54,425 nt of DNA from Moraxella lacunata (GTDB lineage: Bacteria > Pseudomonadota > Gammaproteobacteria > Pseudomonadales > Moraxellaceae), in NCBI RefSeq assembly GCF_002027545.1, contig NZ_MXAN01000068.1, positions 1 through 54,425 of the forward strand, given 5' to 3'. A program made the position numbers and the translations under genes. Below are positions 36,806 to 45,857 of this stretch, in pieces; the first letter of the stretch is position 1; each line of letters opens with the position of its first letter. The notes under the pieces were generated by a model, which made no database searches, was not told the origin of the DNA, and saw only the letters and a list, made by a program, of their open reading frames with translations.

Positions 36806-37465
36806 TCAATCCGCCCACGCCATTTTTAAAATCCCTGCAATCACAAAAGGCGTTATCATCACTGCCAAAATACTGCCCGCCCCAAGCATGGCAAGAATGG
36901 GCAAGCCATTTAGCCCTGTGGCGTACAAATCCACCGCCCCTGTGGCAAAAATCAGCACAGGCAGTTGCATGGGTAGGGCGATGAGTGGCACAAGTACCGC
37001 CCCGTTTTTTAGGGTAAGCGTGAGCGAGCTTGCGATGGCGGACAGCATAAGAAGCATGGGCGAGCCGACCACGATAGATACCGCCAGCATGAGCGTGTCG
37101 CCCACAGGCAAGCCAAACAAGGGTATCGCTAGAAATGATAACACCGCCACAAAGCCTGCACTAAACAGCCAATGCACCGCCAACCGCACGGCTACCCATG
37201 TGGCAAGTGGGGTATTTGAGACGACAAGCTCAGCAAGCGTGCCATTATCAAAATCAGGGCGAAACAGCTCTTCTATGCCCATAACGAGCGACAACAGCAC
37301 CGCTATCCACACCGCCGAACTTGCCAAGCGTAACAGCGTGGCAGGCTCTGCCCCAATGGCGAGCGGAAACAGCGTGATGATAAGTAAAAACAGCACCAAG
37401 GGGTAGAGCCACTGCACCGCCCCTTGACGTTTGATTTGCCATTCTCGTTGTAGTAGGGTTCTCAT
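36806..37465 (-). CDS. ccmB: CcmB, heme exporter permease
   Basis: The 219-residue protein has six hydrophobic helices and the CcmB N-terminus (LLQREWQIKRQGAVQWLYPLV) plus the signature FRPDFDNGTLAELVVS. With CcmA it forms the ABC module that frees holo-CcmE during cytochrome c maturation. It overlaps the ccmA end by 4 bp. ccmC, ccmD and ccmE, which normally follow, are absent: the gene ends beside a repeat element and the SIR2 gene. Confidence 0.93.
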   Translation of the reverse strand: MRTLLQREWQIKRQGAVQWLYPLVLFLLIITLFPLAIGAEPATLLRLASSAVWIAVLLSLVMGIEELFRPDFDNGTLAELVVSNTPLATWVAVRLAVHWLFSAGFVAVLSFLAIPLFGLPVGDTLMLAVSIVVGSPMLLMLSAIASSLTLTLKNGAVLVPLIALPMQLPVLIFATGAVDLYATGLNGLPILAMLGAGSILAVMITPFVIAGILKMAWAD

Positions 37466-38064
37466 AGGGCAAACTCCGCTAAGTCTAGCACACGGTTTGC
37501 CCCTTGCATGGCTTGGTGGCTCGTGGCAAGCACCGCTCCGCCCATGTCTGCAAACTCGCCCATGCGTTTTTCTAATTTGGCGACCATTGCCACATCTAGG
37601 GCAGTCAAAGGCTCATCAAGTAGCCATAAGGGGGCATGGGTGGGGGTCATGATAAACAGCCGTGCCAGTCCGATTCGTCTTTTTTGTCCTGCTGATAGCT
37701 GAACGCTAGACGTATCGCCCAAGCCATACAGCCCAACCATGTCAAGGGCGATATCAATGGTATCATTATCCGCCTGCACATCATACAGCGAAAACAAAAA
37801 CCGTAAATTTTGGGCGACCGTCAAGGCAGGGCTGATACCCAGCTGATGAGAGACGTACACCAGTGGCGATTTTTCTATCGTGCCGTGCGTGGTAGGGAGT
37901 AGCCCTGCGGTTTGGTTGAGTAGGGTGGTTTTGCCCAGTCCGTTTTCACCGATGAGATGACACACATCGCCTGCGTGTAGGGTGAGATTGACATCATCGC
38001 ACAAGATAAAATCGCCCCGTCCAATGGCGACTTGGTGTAGTTGTAGGATTGCTGAATGGGTCAT
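37462..38064 (-). CDS. ccmA: CcmA, heme exporter ATPase
   Basis: This is a 200-residue ABC ATPase of the length of CcmA (E. coli 207). Walker A is GENGLGKTT (39-47), the signature LSAGQKRRIGLARL, and Walker B LWLLDEPLTALD with the following TSHQ switch His. It powers the CcmAB complex in cytochrome c biogenesis at the inner membrane. It is the first gene of the two-gene unit on the minus strand. Confidence 0.93.
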   Translation of the reverse strand: MTHSAILQLHQVAIGRGDFILCDDVNLTLHAGDVCHLIGENGLGKTTLLNQTAGLLPTTHGTIEKSPLVYVSHQLGISPALTVAQNLRFLFSLYDVQADNDTIDIALDMVGLYGLGDTSSVQLSAGQKRRIGLARLFIMTPTHAPLWLLDEPLTALDVAMVAKLEKRMGEFADMGGAVLATSHQAMQGANRVLDLAEFAL

Positions 38065-38202
38065 GGGGCTGTTCTTGATTGTAAAGTGTTATCATAGCAA
38101 ATTTTGGGGGAAATTTGAATGATGACGGCAAAAATGATGATTGTTTTGCGAGATTAAAAATGTTTAAAATATGCATTATTGCATAGTATTTATGAGCTTT
38201 CC

Positions 38203-38442
38203 ATGTTATTTACTCCTATCATTGACAATACCCATGCCGTACATCATCAATATGTACGGCACATCTATCGTGGCGTATATCATGATAAACACATGACAGA
38301 CGACTACACGCCCATTGCCTTAGACCGACAGCGTATGGATAAAGCCATTCATGCCGATAGGGTTGTTTTGCCAAAAGGGCTGGATAAATCACAAATTCAT
38401 GCGTTTTTATTAAACCGTGCCAAACAAATTAACCACGCCTAA
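38203..38442 (+). CDS. Small hypothetical protein, possible antitoxin partner
   Basis: The 79-residue protein starts at the ATG 38203; an upstream TTG is less likely. The sequence (MLFTPIIDNTHAVHHQYV, then PIALDRQRMDKAIHADRVV) matches no family I know. The second half looks helical and polar. It lies 44 bp before a RelE-like gene on the same strand, so a toxin-antitoxin relationship is possible. That is inference from order and size only. Confidence 0.5.
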   Translation: MLFTPIIDNTHAVHHQYVRHIYRGVYHDKHMTDDYTPIALDRQRMDKAIHADRVVLPKGLDKSQIHAFLLNRAKQINHA

Positions 38443-38449
38443 ACAATCC

Positions 38450-38458
38450 TGATATAAT
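38450..38458 (+). promoter_or_regulatory. Extended -10 promoter inside the small gene pair
   Basis: TGA followed by TATAAT (38453-38458), with TTAACC at 38429-38434 as a possible -35 (18-bp spacer). Transcription should start near 38465, inside the left arm of the hairpin at 38461-38486. Confidence 0.55.
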
Positions 38459-38460
38459 AC

Positions 38461-38486
38461 GCCCTGATGACAAACAGGGCTTTTTT
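38461..38486 (+). terminator. Hairpin plus T6 ending directly at the next start codon
   Basis: GCCCTG (38461-38466) and CAGGGC (38475-38480) enclose 8 nt and are followed by six T. The next base is the A of the ATG at 38487. It looks like an intrinsic terminator for the upstream gene, placed where the ribosome binding site should be. Confidence 0.7.
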
Positions 38487-38897
38487 ATGACCGATATTTT
38501 ATTTGGCGATGAATTTGTAAAAGAATATCCTAATTTTCCGTCCAATTTACAAAATGCGATTGTGGATTTTATTTATTTGGTTGAGCAACACGGATTTGAC
38601 CATGCTGTTTTTTGTCATTATAAAGGCAAAATCAGCCCGTCTTGGCGAAATCTGTTGCCAACCGACCCCAATTATACTTATACCTACACCCACACCAATC
38701 ATCTGTGGCATTATCGCATCGGCATACCGTCTTACCGCCTAAGTACAACAGGACGTTATCACACGTCTGATATGGTGTTACACTTTATTTGGCATAAAAA
38801 GCAGGACAGTATCATCATCGTGGATTGCACCGACCATTATCGTTATGATAAGTCATTTTGGCTACCTGCACCGCAGTATTTAACGGTAAGTAAATGA
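38487..38897 (+). CDS. RelE/ParE-like small protein, possible toxin
   Basis: The 136-residue protein has a pattern reminiscent of RelE/HigB-fold toxins: a helical start (FPSNLQNAIVDFIYLVEQHG), then GKISPSWRNL, LWHYRIGIPSY, and strands MVLHFIW and SIIIVDCTDHYRYD. It lacks a Shine-Dalgarno because a hairpin and T tract end right at its ATG. The assignment is by fold pattern only; it could be an unrelated hypothetical protein. It is followed by 142 bp without a visible terminator. Confidence 0.5.
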   Translation: MTDILFGDEFVKEYPNFPSNLQNAIVDFIYLVEQHGFDHAVFCHYKGKISPSWRNLLPTDPNYTYTYTHTNHLWHYRIGIPSYRLSTTGRYHTSDMVLHFIWHKKQDSIIIVDCTDHYRYDKSFWLPAPQYLTVSK

Positions 38898-39039
38898 TGA
38901 TTTAAAAGTGAATGCCCCTGTCAAATTTGTCAAATTGAAAAATCCCCAAAAACCCCAAATAATGCTTTTTAATTCCCCCATTTTTTGTTATGCTAATTCT
39001 TGAAATATCAATCTTTTAAAATACAACCAAGGCAACCTT

Positions 39040-39726
39040 ATGTTTAAAAAAATCAAAAGTCTATTTAAAAAACCCAAGCCTGATACAGGAGCGGACACCA
39101 CAGCAGATAAAGTGGCGGACAAGGGGGCAGATACCCCAAAAACCGTCAAACCCAAACAAATCCTAACCGCCCCCACCGCCAAGCCCACATCGCACCCCAT
39201 AACCTGCGACATCATGGCGTGGCTTGACAAACAAGACTGGAAATACGACCACCGCCCACCTGATGACGGCGGACACACACATCATCTTATCATGGGCTTT
39301 ACCGACCGTGAGAACGACTGGACGTGCGTGTTTCGTATCAACGAAGACAATCAGCTTGTCTCGGCATTTGGCATATTAGACGACAGTGTGCCTGTGAGTC
39401 ATTATACCGCCATGCTTATGGAGATTGCCAAGATGAACATGAACGTGAGCTTTGGTGGGATTGAGTTTGACCCCACAGACGGCGAAGTGCGTGCCAAGAT
39501 TGCCTTTGACGTGGAGTTTAACCCATTGACTGACAAATCGCTCGGCTGTTATCTGCAAGCCTTAGCAGGGCTTACCGAAGTGGCTCGGGGTATCATGACG
39601 CTCGTGCTGGCAGACGATGAGCCAAGCCAGTTTGCAGGGGATTATGTGGACGTGGGCGATGAGATAAAAGCGGTTGTGGACGATGAAAAGCGGACGTTTT
39701 TTCTACCCACCCACACCGCCCAATAA
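39040..39726 (+). CDS. YbjN-domain protein
   Basis: The 228-residue protein has a Lys-rich N-terminus and a low-complexity linker (~15-52), then a YbjN-like domain (~55-190): DIMAWLDKQDWKYDHRP, WTCVFRINEDNQLVSAFGI and a terminal helix GCYLQALAGLTEVARGIM. The family is cytosolic and linked to sensory regulation or chaperone-like roles; its function is not established. The stop is 3 bp before the deacetylase-family gene, so they are coupled. Confidence 0.75.
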   Translation: MFKKIKSLFKKPKPDTGADTTADKVADKGADTPKTVKPKQILTAPTAKPTSHPITCDIMAWLDKQDWKYDHRPPDDGGHTHHLIMGFTDRENDWTCVFRINEDNQLVSAFGILDDSVPVSHYTAMLMEIAKMNMNVSFGGIEFDPTDGEVRAKIAFDVEFNPLTDKSLGCYLQALAGLTEVARGIMTLVLADDEPSQFAGDYVDVGDEIKAVVDDEKRTFFLPTHTAQ

Positions 39727-39729
39727 GCC

Positions 39730-40635
39730 ATGCTAAAAATCGCTCATTCGCCCCTATTTTGCCATAGTGTACCAGCGTCCCACCGCTTTCCTATGGCAAA
39801 ATACGACCTAATTCCCCAAAAACTGCTCCAAGAAGGCATTATCACACCCGATAACCTATTTCACCCCCAACTCTTATCCGAGCAAGAAATCCTAACCACC
39901 CACACCGCCGACTATTGGCACAAATTAAAAACAGGCACACTAACCGACAAAGAAATCCGTAAAATCGGACTACCCATGTCAGCAGAGCTTGTCAAACGAG
40001 AACGCTACATCACACACGCCACCTATGAATGTGCCTTATACGCCAAAGAATACGGCATATCATTGTCGGTATCAGGTGGTACGCACCACGGATTTGCTGA
40101 CCATGGTGAGGGATTTTGTGTGTTTAATGATGTGTGCGTGGCGAGCAATCTGCTCTTAGCACGGGGGCAAGCCAAACGCATTTTGAGTGTGGATTTGGAC
40201 GTACATCAGGGCAATGGCAATGCGTCTATCATGGCACATAACCCCCATGTTTTTGTGTTTAGTATGCACGGCAAAAAGAACTACCCCTTTATCAAACCGC
40301 CGTCCGACCTAGACATCGAGCTTGATGACGGCACGGGCGATGATGAGTATTTGAGCGTGCTGGCGGGTACGTTGCCTAGGCTGATTGATGAGTTTTGCCC
40401 TGATTTTATCTTTTATCAGGCGGGTGTGGACGTGCTTGCCACCGATAAGCTCGGCAAGCTGTCGCTGTCCATGCAGGGCTGTCATGAGCGTGATGAAATG
40501 GTGCTAAGTGTCGCCCACCGCTACGGCATACCTGTCGCTGTCGTCATGGGTGGGGGCTATTCACCTGACATTGAGACAGTGGCGGCGGCTCATTGTGGGG
40601 TGTTTGGGGTGGCCGTGGGGTTAATGACATCTTAA
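39730..40635 (+). CDS. Histone deacetylase-family hydrolase
   Basis: The 301-residue protein has the arginase/deacetylase fold: GGTHHGFADHGEGFC (H119/H120), the zinc ligands D157 and H159 in DLDVHQGNG, and GVDVLATDKLGKL. GGGYSPD near the end completes the pocket. Bacterial members act on acetylated lysine or small acetylated amines; the substrate here is unknown. It is convergent with the MboI-like operon, whose last stop is 7 bp away. Confidence 0.9.
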   Translation: MLKIAHSPLFCHSVPASHRFPMAKYDLIPQKLLQEGIITPDNLFHPQLLSEQEILTTHTADYWHKLKTGTLTDKEIRKIGLPMSAELVKRERYITHATYECALYAKEYGISLSVSGGTHHGFADHGEGFCVFNDVCVASNLLLARGQAKRILSVDLDVHQGNGNASIMAHNPHVFVFSMHGKKNYPFIKPPSDLDIELDDGTGDDEYLSVLAGTLPRLIDEFCPDFIFYQAGVDVLATDKLGKLSLSMQGCHERDEMVLSVAHRYGIPVAVVMGGGYSPDIETVAAAHCGVFGVAVGLMTS

Positions 40636-40642
40636 AGTGCCT

Positions 40643-41464
40643 TTACACCAAACTAATCTGCTCACGAATTTTTTGTTTAAATTCATATTTTGATTTGGGT
40701 GTAATTGCTTGATAACGCCTTTTTGATAATTCTAAAAATTCCAATTCTTTATCAATGCCGATAAATTGCCTACCCAAAATGGTTGCTGCAATGCCTGTGG
40801 TACCCGAACCTGAAAAAGGATCTAGTACCATGTTACCTTTTTTAGTGCTTGCCAAGATGATCCGAGATAATAACCCAAGAGGTTTTTGCGTTGGGTGTTT
40901 GCCTTGCTCTTTTTCCCATTTGCTTACGGCAGGCAATCGCCAAACATCTTTGGCTTGTTTATCACCATTTAATTTTTTCATCAAATCATAATCAAAATAA
41001 TGTGGCATCTTAGAATGCTTTCTTGCCCAAATTATCCATTCACTCGAATGGGTAAAATAACGACAAGAAAAATTAGGTGGTGGATTGGGTTTTTCCCAAG
41101 TGATTATATTTAATATTTTAAAGTTATTTTCTTTTAATAATTGACCAACGGTAAAAATATTATGGTGTGTGCCACTTATCCAAATGGTTCCATTGTCTTT
41201 TAATAATCGTCTGGATTGTGCTATCCATTCATGATTAAAATTGTAAATGCTGTTTTCATTGTCATTTGTATCCCATTCGCCTTTATTAACCGATTGGATA
41301 ATGCCATTTTTAAAAGTTAATCCATCATTGGATAAAAAATAAGGTGGATCAGCAAATATCATATCTATGGAATTGCTCTGAAAATACGACATGATATCAA
41401 TACAATTACCTTGGTAGATATTAAAGGTTTGATCACTTGCTTCAAAATAAGGATTTAGTCTCAT
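40643..41464 (-). CDS. mboC: Second GATC methyltransferase of MboI/DpnII-type system (DpnA-like)
   Basis: This is a 273-residue beta-class amino-methyltransferase, with motif IV DPPY at 39-42 preceding motif I DPFSGSGTTG at 215-224. In DpnII-type systems this second enzyme methylates adenine in GATC and can also act on single-stranded DNA, protecting incoming transformed DNA. It starts 1 bp after the endonuclease stop. The length matches what I recall for M.MboIC. Confidence 0.9.
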   Translation of the reverse strand: MRLNPYFEASDQTFNIYQGNCIDIMSYFQSNSIDMIFADPPYFLSNDGLTFKNGIIQSVNKGEWDTNDNENSIYNFNHEWIAQSRRLLKDNGTIWISGTHHNIFTVGQLLKENNFKILNIITWEKPNPPPNFSCRYFTHSSEWIIWARKHSKMPHYFDYDLMKKLNGDKQAKDVWRLPAVSKWEKEQGKHPTQKPLGLLSRIILASTKKGNMVLDPFSGSGTTGIAATILGRQFIGIDKELEFLELSKRRYQAITPKSKYEFKQKIREQISLV

Positions 41465-41465
41465 T

Positions 41466-42308
41466 TCACCAATCTCTTATAACACCTTCACTATTTATCT
41501 GTTCAATAAAACTTTGCAAAGTGTATAAATTATAAACGGAGGGAATATGAATATAGGCTTCTTGTAATTTATTTTTGGCAGTTTTCCACCCTTGCCCATC
41601 GGTAATCCAAACAAATTCATACTGCGGATATTGATTTATTTTTGGGGCGACATCGGTATAAGCTCTGGCAACTTCATTTAATTTTGAGCCACCGCTATTA
41701 TAATAATTGGTTTCAATCACATAGGTTTTGATTTTTGTTTTGATGACAAAATCAAATTGTTTAACATCAGCCCCCAAACTTTCAATGTCTGTAAAAATGG
41801 TATTTCTAACTTCCTTTTTATAATAAATGCCAGCACGGTCAAATAACGATTGAACAGCTTTTGACATATTGTCTCCGCCACGATTTTTACGAGCATTGGT
41901 ATCCAAGCCTACTTCAATGCCAAACACATAATCAACTAAATTTTTGATGTTTTTATCTCTAAATACATCAGCAAGCCCTGTATTGTTAAGAAAATCTATA
42001 ATTTTATCCGCTGATTGAAAGTAGTTATTTAATGTTACCACTTGACCTTTTTCATCTAGGCTTTTCTTTTGTTCCTTTTTTCTAACTGCAATCAGTATTT
42101 CTAAGATAGAAAACGCATTTGGGCATTCTGCATATAGTTCATAAACGGCTTGTGCCAAATCATCTTTGCCTAACAAATAATTCAGTTGATTTAATTTGAT
42201 CTCAATTTGAGCGACATTCTTTTTTACTTTATCAAAGTCAGTAAAATAATCCAAAGTGGCATTTGTTTCTGGCATGCTATTAAAAAAATCATCAAATGCT
42301 AATTTCAT
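41466..42308 (-). CDS. mboB: MboI/DpnII-type restriction endonuclease (GATC)
   Basis: The 280-residue protein fits the DpnII family. FGIEVGLDTNARKNRGGDNM is the typical core, followed by VIETNYYNSGGSKLNEVARAY, which holds the presumed catalytic E-x-N/K region, and the C-terminal FVWITDGQGW. It should cleave unmethylated GATC. The gene lies between the two cognate methyltransferase genes with 1-bp gaps, the mboA-mboB-mboC order of Moraxella bovis. Confidence 0.93.
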   Translation of the reverse strand: MKLAFDDFFNSMPETNATLDYFTDFDKVKKNVAQIEIKLNQLNYLLGKDDLAQAVYELYAECPNAFSILEILIAVRKKEQKKSLDEKGQVVTLNNYFQSADKIIDFLNNTGLADVFRDKNIKNLVDYVFGIEVGLDTNARKNRGGDNMSKAVQSLFDRAGIYYKKEVRNTIFTDIESLGADVKQFDFVIKTKIKTYVIETNYYNSGGSKLNEVARAYTDVAPKINQYPQYEFVWITDGQGWKTAKNKLQEAYIHIPSVYNLYTLQSFIEQINSEGVIRDW

Positions 42309-42309
42309 G

Positions 42310-43194
42310 TTAAACTCCGTTACTGACTATAATTTCATTTACCTTTTTGCGACCATTACTGCTGGCACTAATGGCACGATTGGCTTGTATTCTTTCAATT
42401 TTAAAATCTTGATACAATTCATCAAAAAAATCATCAGATAAATTGGTATTTTTTGGATCGGAATTGCTTAATAAAAAGTAATGACCCATCTCATCTATTT
42501 TTTTACAAAAGTTTGCCAACCGTTTTTGTTCATTATCATCAAAGCCACTATCAGAATAAGCGGTAAAACTTGCTGTATCACTGATTGGGCGATAAGGTGG
42601 ATCAAGATAAAATATGCAAGGAAAATTATTTGGCAAGTGATTTAAAACCAATTCAAAATCCCCTGTTAGTATTTTTGTATTTTGTAGTTTTTTTGAAATA
42701 TTTAAAATATTGTCTTTGTCTATAAATGTTGGTTTCTTATAACTGCCGATAGGAACATTGAATTGATTGTTTTTATTAACACGATACAAGCCATTAAAAG
42801 CAGATTTATTTAAAAAAATAAATAAACCTGCCTGTTCAACATCATTGCCATTTCTTTGATTAAAAACATCTCGTTTGTGATAAAAATAAGGTTTTTTACT
42901 TTCTATGTCTGTGAGTTTATCATAATGATTTTGCATATTTTCAATATATTTTATCAAATCATCTGGTTTATTTTTAATGACTTGATAAACATTGGTTAAA
43001 TCAGCATTGTAATCATTGATGATAAGCTGTTTTAGATGTGGCAAATCGGACAATGCCCACAAGGACACCGCCCCACCACCAACAAAAGGCTCTACCAAAC
43101 AAAAATCTTGTGAGTAAACAAAATCAGGCAAGCGTTTTTGAATTTTATCAAGCAAAGAATTCTTACCGCCCGCCCATTTTATAAAAGGTTTCAT
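42310..43194 (-). CDS. mboA: Dam-like GATC adenine methyltransferase of MboI-type system
   Basis: From the ATG at 43194 the protein has 294 residues, beginning [15 protein letters not shown], the standard D12-class (alpha) adenine methyltransferase start. [10 protein letters not shown] and the catalytic YLDPPYRP follow. Seven more upstream codons are open but are not needed by the family. It methylates adenine in double-stranded GATC to protect the host. It is first in the three-gene minus-strand operon. Confidence 0.93.
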   Translation of the reverse strand: MKPFIKWAGGKNSLLDKIQKRLPDFVYSQDFCLVEPFVGGGAVSLWALSDLPHLKQLIINDYNADLTNVYQVIKNKPDDLIKYIENMQNHYDKLTDIESKKPYFYHKRDVFNQRNGNDVEQAGLFIFLNKSAFNGLYRVNKNNQFNVPIGSYKKPTFIDKDNILNISKKLQNTKILTGDFELVLNHLPNNFPCIFYLDPPYRPISDTASFTAYSDSGFDDNEQKRLANFCKKIDEMGHYFLLSNSDPKNTNLSDDFFDELYQDFKIERIQANRAISASSNGRKKVNEIIVSNGV

Positions 43195-43265
43195 GACTTT
43201 TCTATTGTTTATCATAATAAGTTAAGCAAATAGACCAAAAGATGATCCATTTGCTGTTGTTAGGA

Positions 43266-43316
43266 TCACAAATTCCCAAGCTGCCCCACCTGCTTCTCCA
43301 CTTCTGCCAACTGCCA
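43266..43316 (-). repeat. Displaced duplicate of the valS 3' end
   Basis: Read on the minus strand this encodes [15 protein letters not shown] and a stop, an alternative ValS C-terminus (the intact gene ends [15 protein letters not shown]). A stretch of 27 identical bases (43284-43310) matches 47065-47091. It lies between the two RM clusters and has no open frame upstream. Confidence 0.85.
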
Positions 43317-43393
43317 ATCACCACGATGGCATATATTATAATAGGTGGAGTGTTTAAAATAGCCAAGAAGTTCACGATTTTTAATGTTAAGAG

Positions 43394-44089
43394 TTAATCA
43401 CACATTCTCTGTTTTGCAATTTCAAACCATTGCAACTCTTTTTCAATTCCCACAAAACCACGATTTAACATCATGCTAGCCACACCTGTACTACCAACGC
43501 CCATAAATGGGTCTAGGATTATCTCATTTTCATTGGTGTGAATTTGGATAATCTCACTCATGAGAGCTAAGGGTTTTTGCGTGGGGTGCTTGGTGCGTTC
43601 TTTACCAAGCAGTGTGGGCGTTTGAAAAAACCCACGTTGATAAGGCTTGTTAGCGGGTTTATTAAACACCCATTTGCTGTTTTTGTTTTTGACCGCCCAA
43701 ATGATAAATTCCATATCTTGCACATATCTGCGGTTTATATTTCGTGGCATGGGATTTTGTTTTTGCCAAATCATCACGTCTTTTACCACGCCTCCCAAAT
43801 GCTCTATTTTATGAATGATTTGGGAGATAAAACGATAAGAGCAAAAAATAACCATAGAGCCATTTTTGTCCAATAAAGGATAAGCGTCATCAAGCCACAA
43901 ACAAGGGTCAAAATCCCAATCCCAATCGCCAAAATCCACCCCTTTTCTGGGGTTATTCATCGTATGAAAATTATTTTCTGATGAAATGGCATAAGGTGGG
44001 TCTGTGATGATGTGATTGATGGATATATTATTATTTTTTAATTGTAGCATTTGGGAAATACAGTCGTCTTGAAATAGTAAGTTAGTCAT
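43394..44089 (-). CDS. Beta-class DNA amino-methyltransferase of second RM cluster
   Basis: The protein has 231 residues from the ATG at 44089 (a TTG at 44101 is less likely). Motif IV DPPY (30-33) precedes the AdoMet motif DPFMGVGSTG (193-202), the beta order. KHPTQKPLALMSEI is typical. It should make N6-methyladenine or N4-methylcytosine. Its start overlaps the end of the 234-residue gene by 8 bp, so the two are coupled. The specificity is unknown. It is smaller than, and clearly different from, the GATC enzymes nearby. Confidence 0.85.
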   Translation of the reverse strand: MTNLLFQDDCISQMLQLKNNNISINHIITDPPYAISSENNFHTMNNPRKGVDFGDWDWDFDPCLWLDDAYPLLDKNGSMVIFCSYRFISQIIHKIEHLGGVVKDVMIWQKQNPMPRNINRRYVQDMEFIIWAVKNKNSKWVFNKPANKPYQRGFFQTPTLLGKERTKHPTQKPLALMSEIIQIHTNENEIILDPFMGVGSTGVASMMLNRGFVGIEKELQWFEIAKQRMCD

Positions 44090-44786
44090 AATTATTCCCA
44101 AGAAAGATATCTAATTCTTTTTGAAATAGAGTTGGAAAGTGTTTAGAAAAATAATCTTTGTTTTGAAATATGGGAATATCATAATTTTTTGAAATTTCAT
44201 TAATATTTAAACAGATAAAAGCCGAATGATGATTTTCATTAATGCCATTTTTCTTTTTGTCGTTTATTTTTATAACCACATGAGCACTGTTTTCCAATTC
44301 TTGTAGAACGACTCTTGTGGGTAGGAAAAATACAAAATCAGCTTTATGGGCTTTAAAATTATCTATATTTTTATCAAAACTGCCATTGTAAAAATAATAA
44401 AAAACACCCAGCATATTTTTAGCTTGTTTTTCAAAATATTTCCCAGATTTATTTATAATAAATAGAGATTTGAAATAATGATAAGGCTCATTTGACTCTT
44501 TAATGTCTTTATTAAGCTTCCAAATTTCTCTTCCTGTATTTTCTATAAGACGCCCTGCTGACATTAAGTCAATTCTAACATCGCCATATTTGGCATAGTT
44601 CATGCTATATTGCACGTCAATCGTGCACAGCATTTTATTTTGACTGTCAAGAACTTTTAGGTCTATGTCATTTGATGTCATATTGTTTCTTTGAAATATA
44701 TAACTTGATTTTAGAAGACAAGCCTGTAATATTTTACAGGCTGAATTTTCCAAATAATCATTAATCTTGGTGGTGTATTGATTCAT
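44082..44786 (-). CDS. Unknown protein coupled to the beta-class methyltransferase, candidate endonuclease
   Basis: I do not recognise this 234-residue protein. It opens MNQYTTKINDYLENSACKI. IDVQYSMNYAKYGDVRIDLMSAGR (~56-79) has the spacing of acidic and basic residues seen in some PD-(D/E)xK nucleases, but I cannot assign catalytic residues. The 8-bp overlap with the methyltransferase gene argues for a restriction endonuclease or RM accessory subunit. It is AT-rich like the rest of the cluster. Confidence 0.55.
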   Translation of the reverse strand: MNQYTTKINDYLENSACKILQACLLKSSYIFQRNNMTSNDIDLKVLDSQNKMLCTIDVQYSMNYAKYGDVRIDLMSAGRLIENTGREIWKLNKDIKESNEPYHYFKSLFIINKSGKYFEKQAKNMLGVFYYFYNGSFDKNIDNFKAHKADFVFFLPTRVVLQELENSAHVVIKINDKKKNGINENHHSAFICLNINEISKNYDIPIFQNKDYFSKHFPTLFQKELDIFLGNNYD

Positions 44787-44804
44787 GGGGTGTCTTTAAT
44801 TAAG

Positions 44805-45857
44805 TTAAATGGTTTTTAGAGCTAATGCAATTTGATGAGCCAATCTTGGCGGTACGGCATTGCCAATTTGTTTACAGATTTCGGTTTTTTTGCCATAAAA
44901 AACAAAATCATCAGGAAAACTCTGTAAACGAGCCGCCTCTCTTGGGGTAATGGCACGATGTAATGTAGGGTGTGAGTTACAACCATTGCTGGGTGTGTCA
45001 AATCTTGTATCAATGGTGGGCGATACGCTTTGCCATTTTAGTCGCCCCCAAGTGGTGTCAAATTTTTGCCGTCCTTTTAGATGTGCAGGTAGGCTTGTTT
45101 TATCTCCCTCAGGCGGTATCATTGCCAGTTTTTGCAGGGCAACAGAACTGTGGTTAGTCGCTTGGTGATTGTACAGCAGTGAGCTTTTTTGTCGCATTTG
45201 TTGCTGATAATGCGATTGGGGTTTGGTTGGGTAGACTTGCGAAAAATCCCCCTCGCCACTTTTTAAAAAATTCAAATCAGAAATTGCCTGTTCTACGGTT
45301 ACCTTTGGCTGTTTGGCAATGGCATCAAAATCAAAAGGTTGGTTTTTTGTGGCGATGATAAAAATACGTTCTCGGCTCTGTGGTACGCCATAATCTTTGG
45401 CATTTAATACTTGATAATTCACAAAATAACCCATACTTTTTAGCCCTGTTAATATTTGAGTTAAAAAATATTCATTGGTTTTATTGGTTAGGGCTTTGAC
45501 ATTTTCCATGACGATAAAATCAGGATTGACTTGCCGTACAATTTCTAAATATTCTTTAAATAAAAAATTGCGACTGTCATTCATGCCCAGCTTTTTACCC
45601 TTTAAAGAAAAGCCTTGGCAAGGAGGACCTCCCAAAATTGCACGCACATTATTGGTTTTGGCAATTTTGACAATTTCATTTTTTAATTCGCAAGAAGTCA
45701 AGTCACCACATAAGATTTGGCTATTTTTATGATTTTTTTGATAAGTATCTAGGGCTTGTTCATTAAAATCAACGCCCAAAATGGCATTAAATCCAGCTTG
45801 TTCAAATCCATAAGATAAACCACCTGCCCCGCAAAATAAATCTAGTATATTCATCAT
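44805..45857 (-). CDS. C5-cytosine DNA methyltransferase
   Basis: The 350-residue enzyme has all main C5-MTase motifs: I FCGAGGLSYGF (8-18), IV GGPPCQGFS with nucleophile C80, VI MENV (117-120), VIII QSRERIF (160-166), IX REAARLQSFPDDF and X GNAVPPRLA. The target-recognition region lies around 200-290. Its ATG overlaps the HNH gene stop as ATGA, so the pair is translationally coupled. The sequence specificity cannot be read from the sequence. Confidence 0.93.
   Translation of the reverse strand: MMNILDLFCGAGGLSYGFEQAGFNAILGVDFNEQALDTYQKNHKNSQILCGDLTSCELKNEIVKIAKTNNVRAILGGPPCQGFSLKGKKLGMNDSRNFLFKEYLEIVRQVNPDFIVMENVKALTNKTNEYFLTQILTGLKSMGYFVNYQVLNAKDYGVPQSRERIFIIATKNQPFDFDAIAKQPKVTVEQAISDLNFLKSGEGDFSQVYPTKPQSHYQQQMRQKSSLLYNHQATNHSSVALQKLAMIPPEGDKTSLPAHLKGRQKFDTTWGRLKWQSVSPTIDTRFDTPSNGCNSHPTLHRAITPREAARLQSFPDDFVFYGKKTEICKQIGNAVPPRLAHQIALALKTI

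Noticed and set aside
36738..37406. 222-codon plus-strand frame over ccmB
   Set aside because: Shadow of ccmB, which is a clear family member on the other strand.
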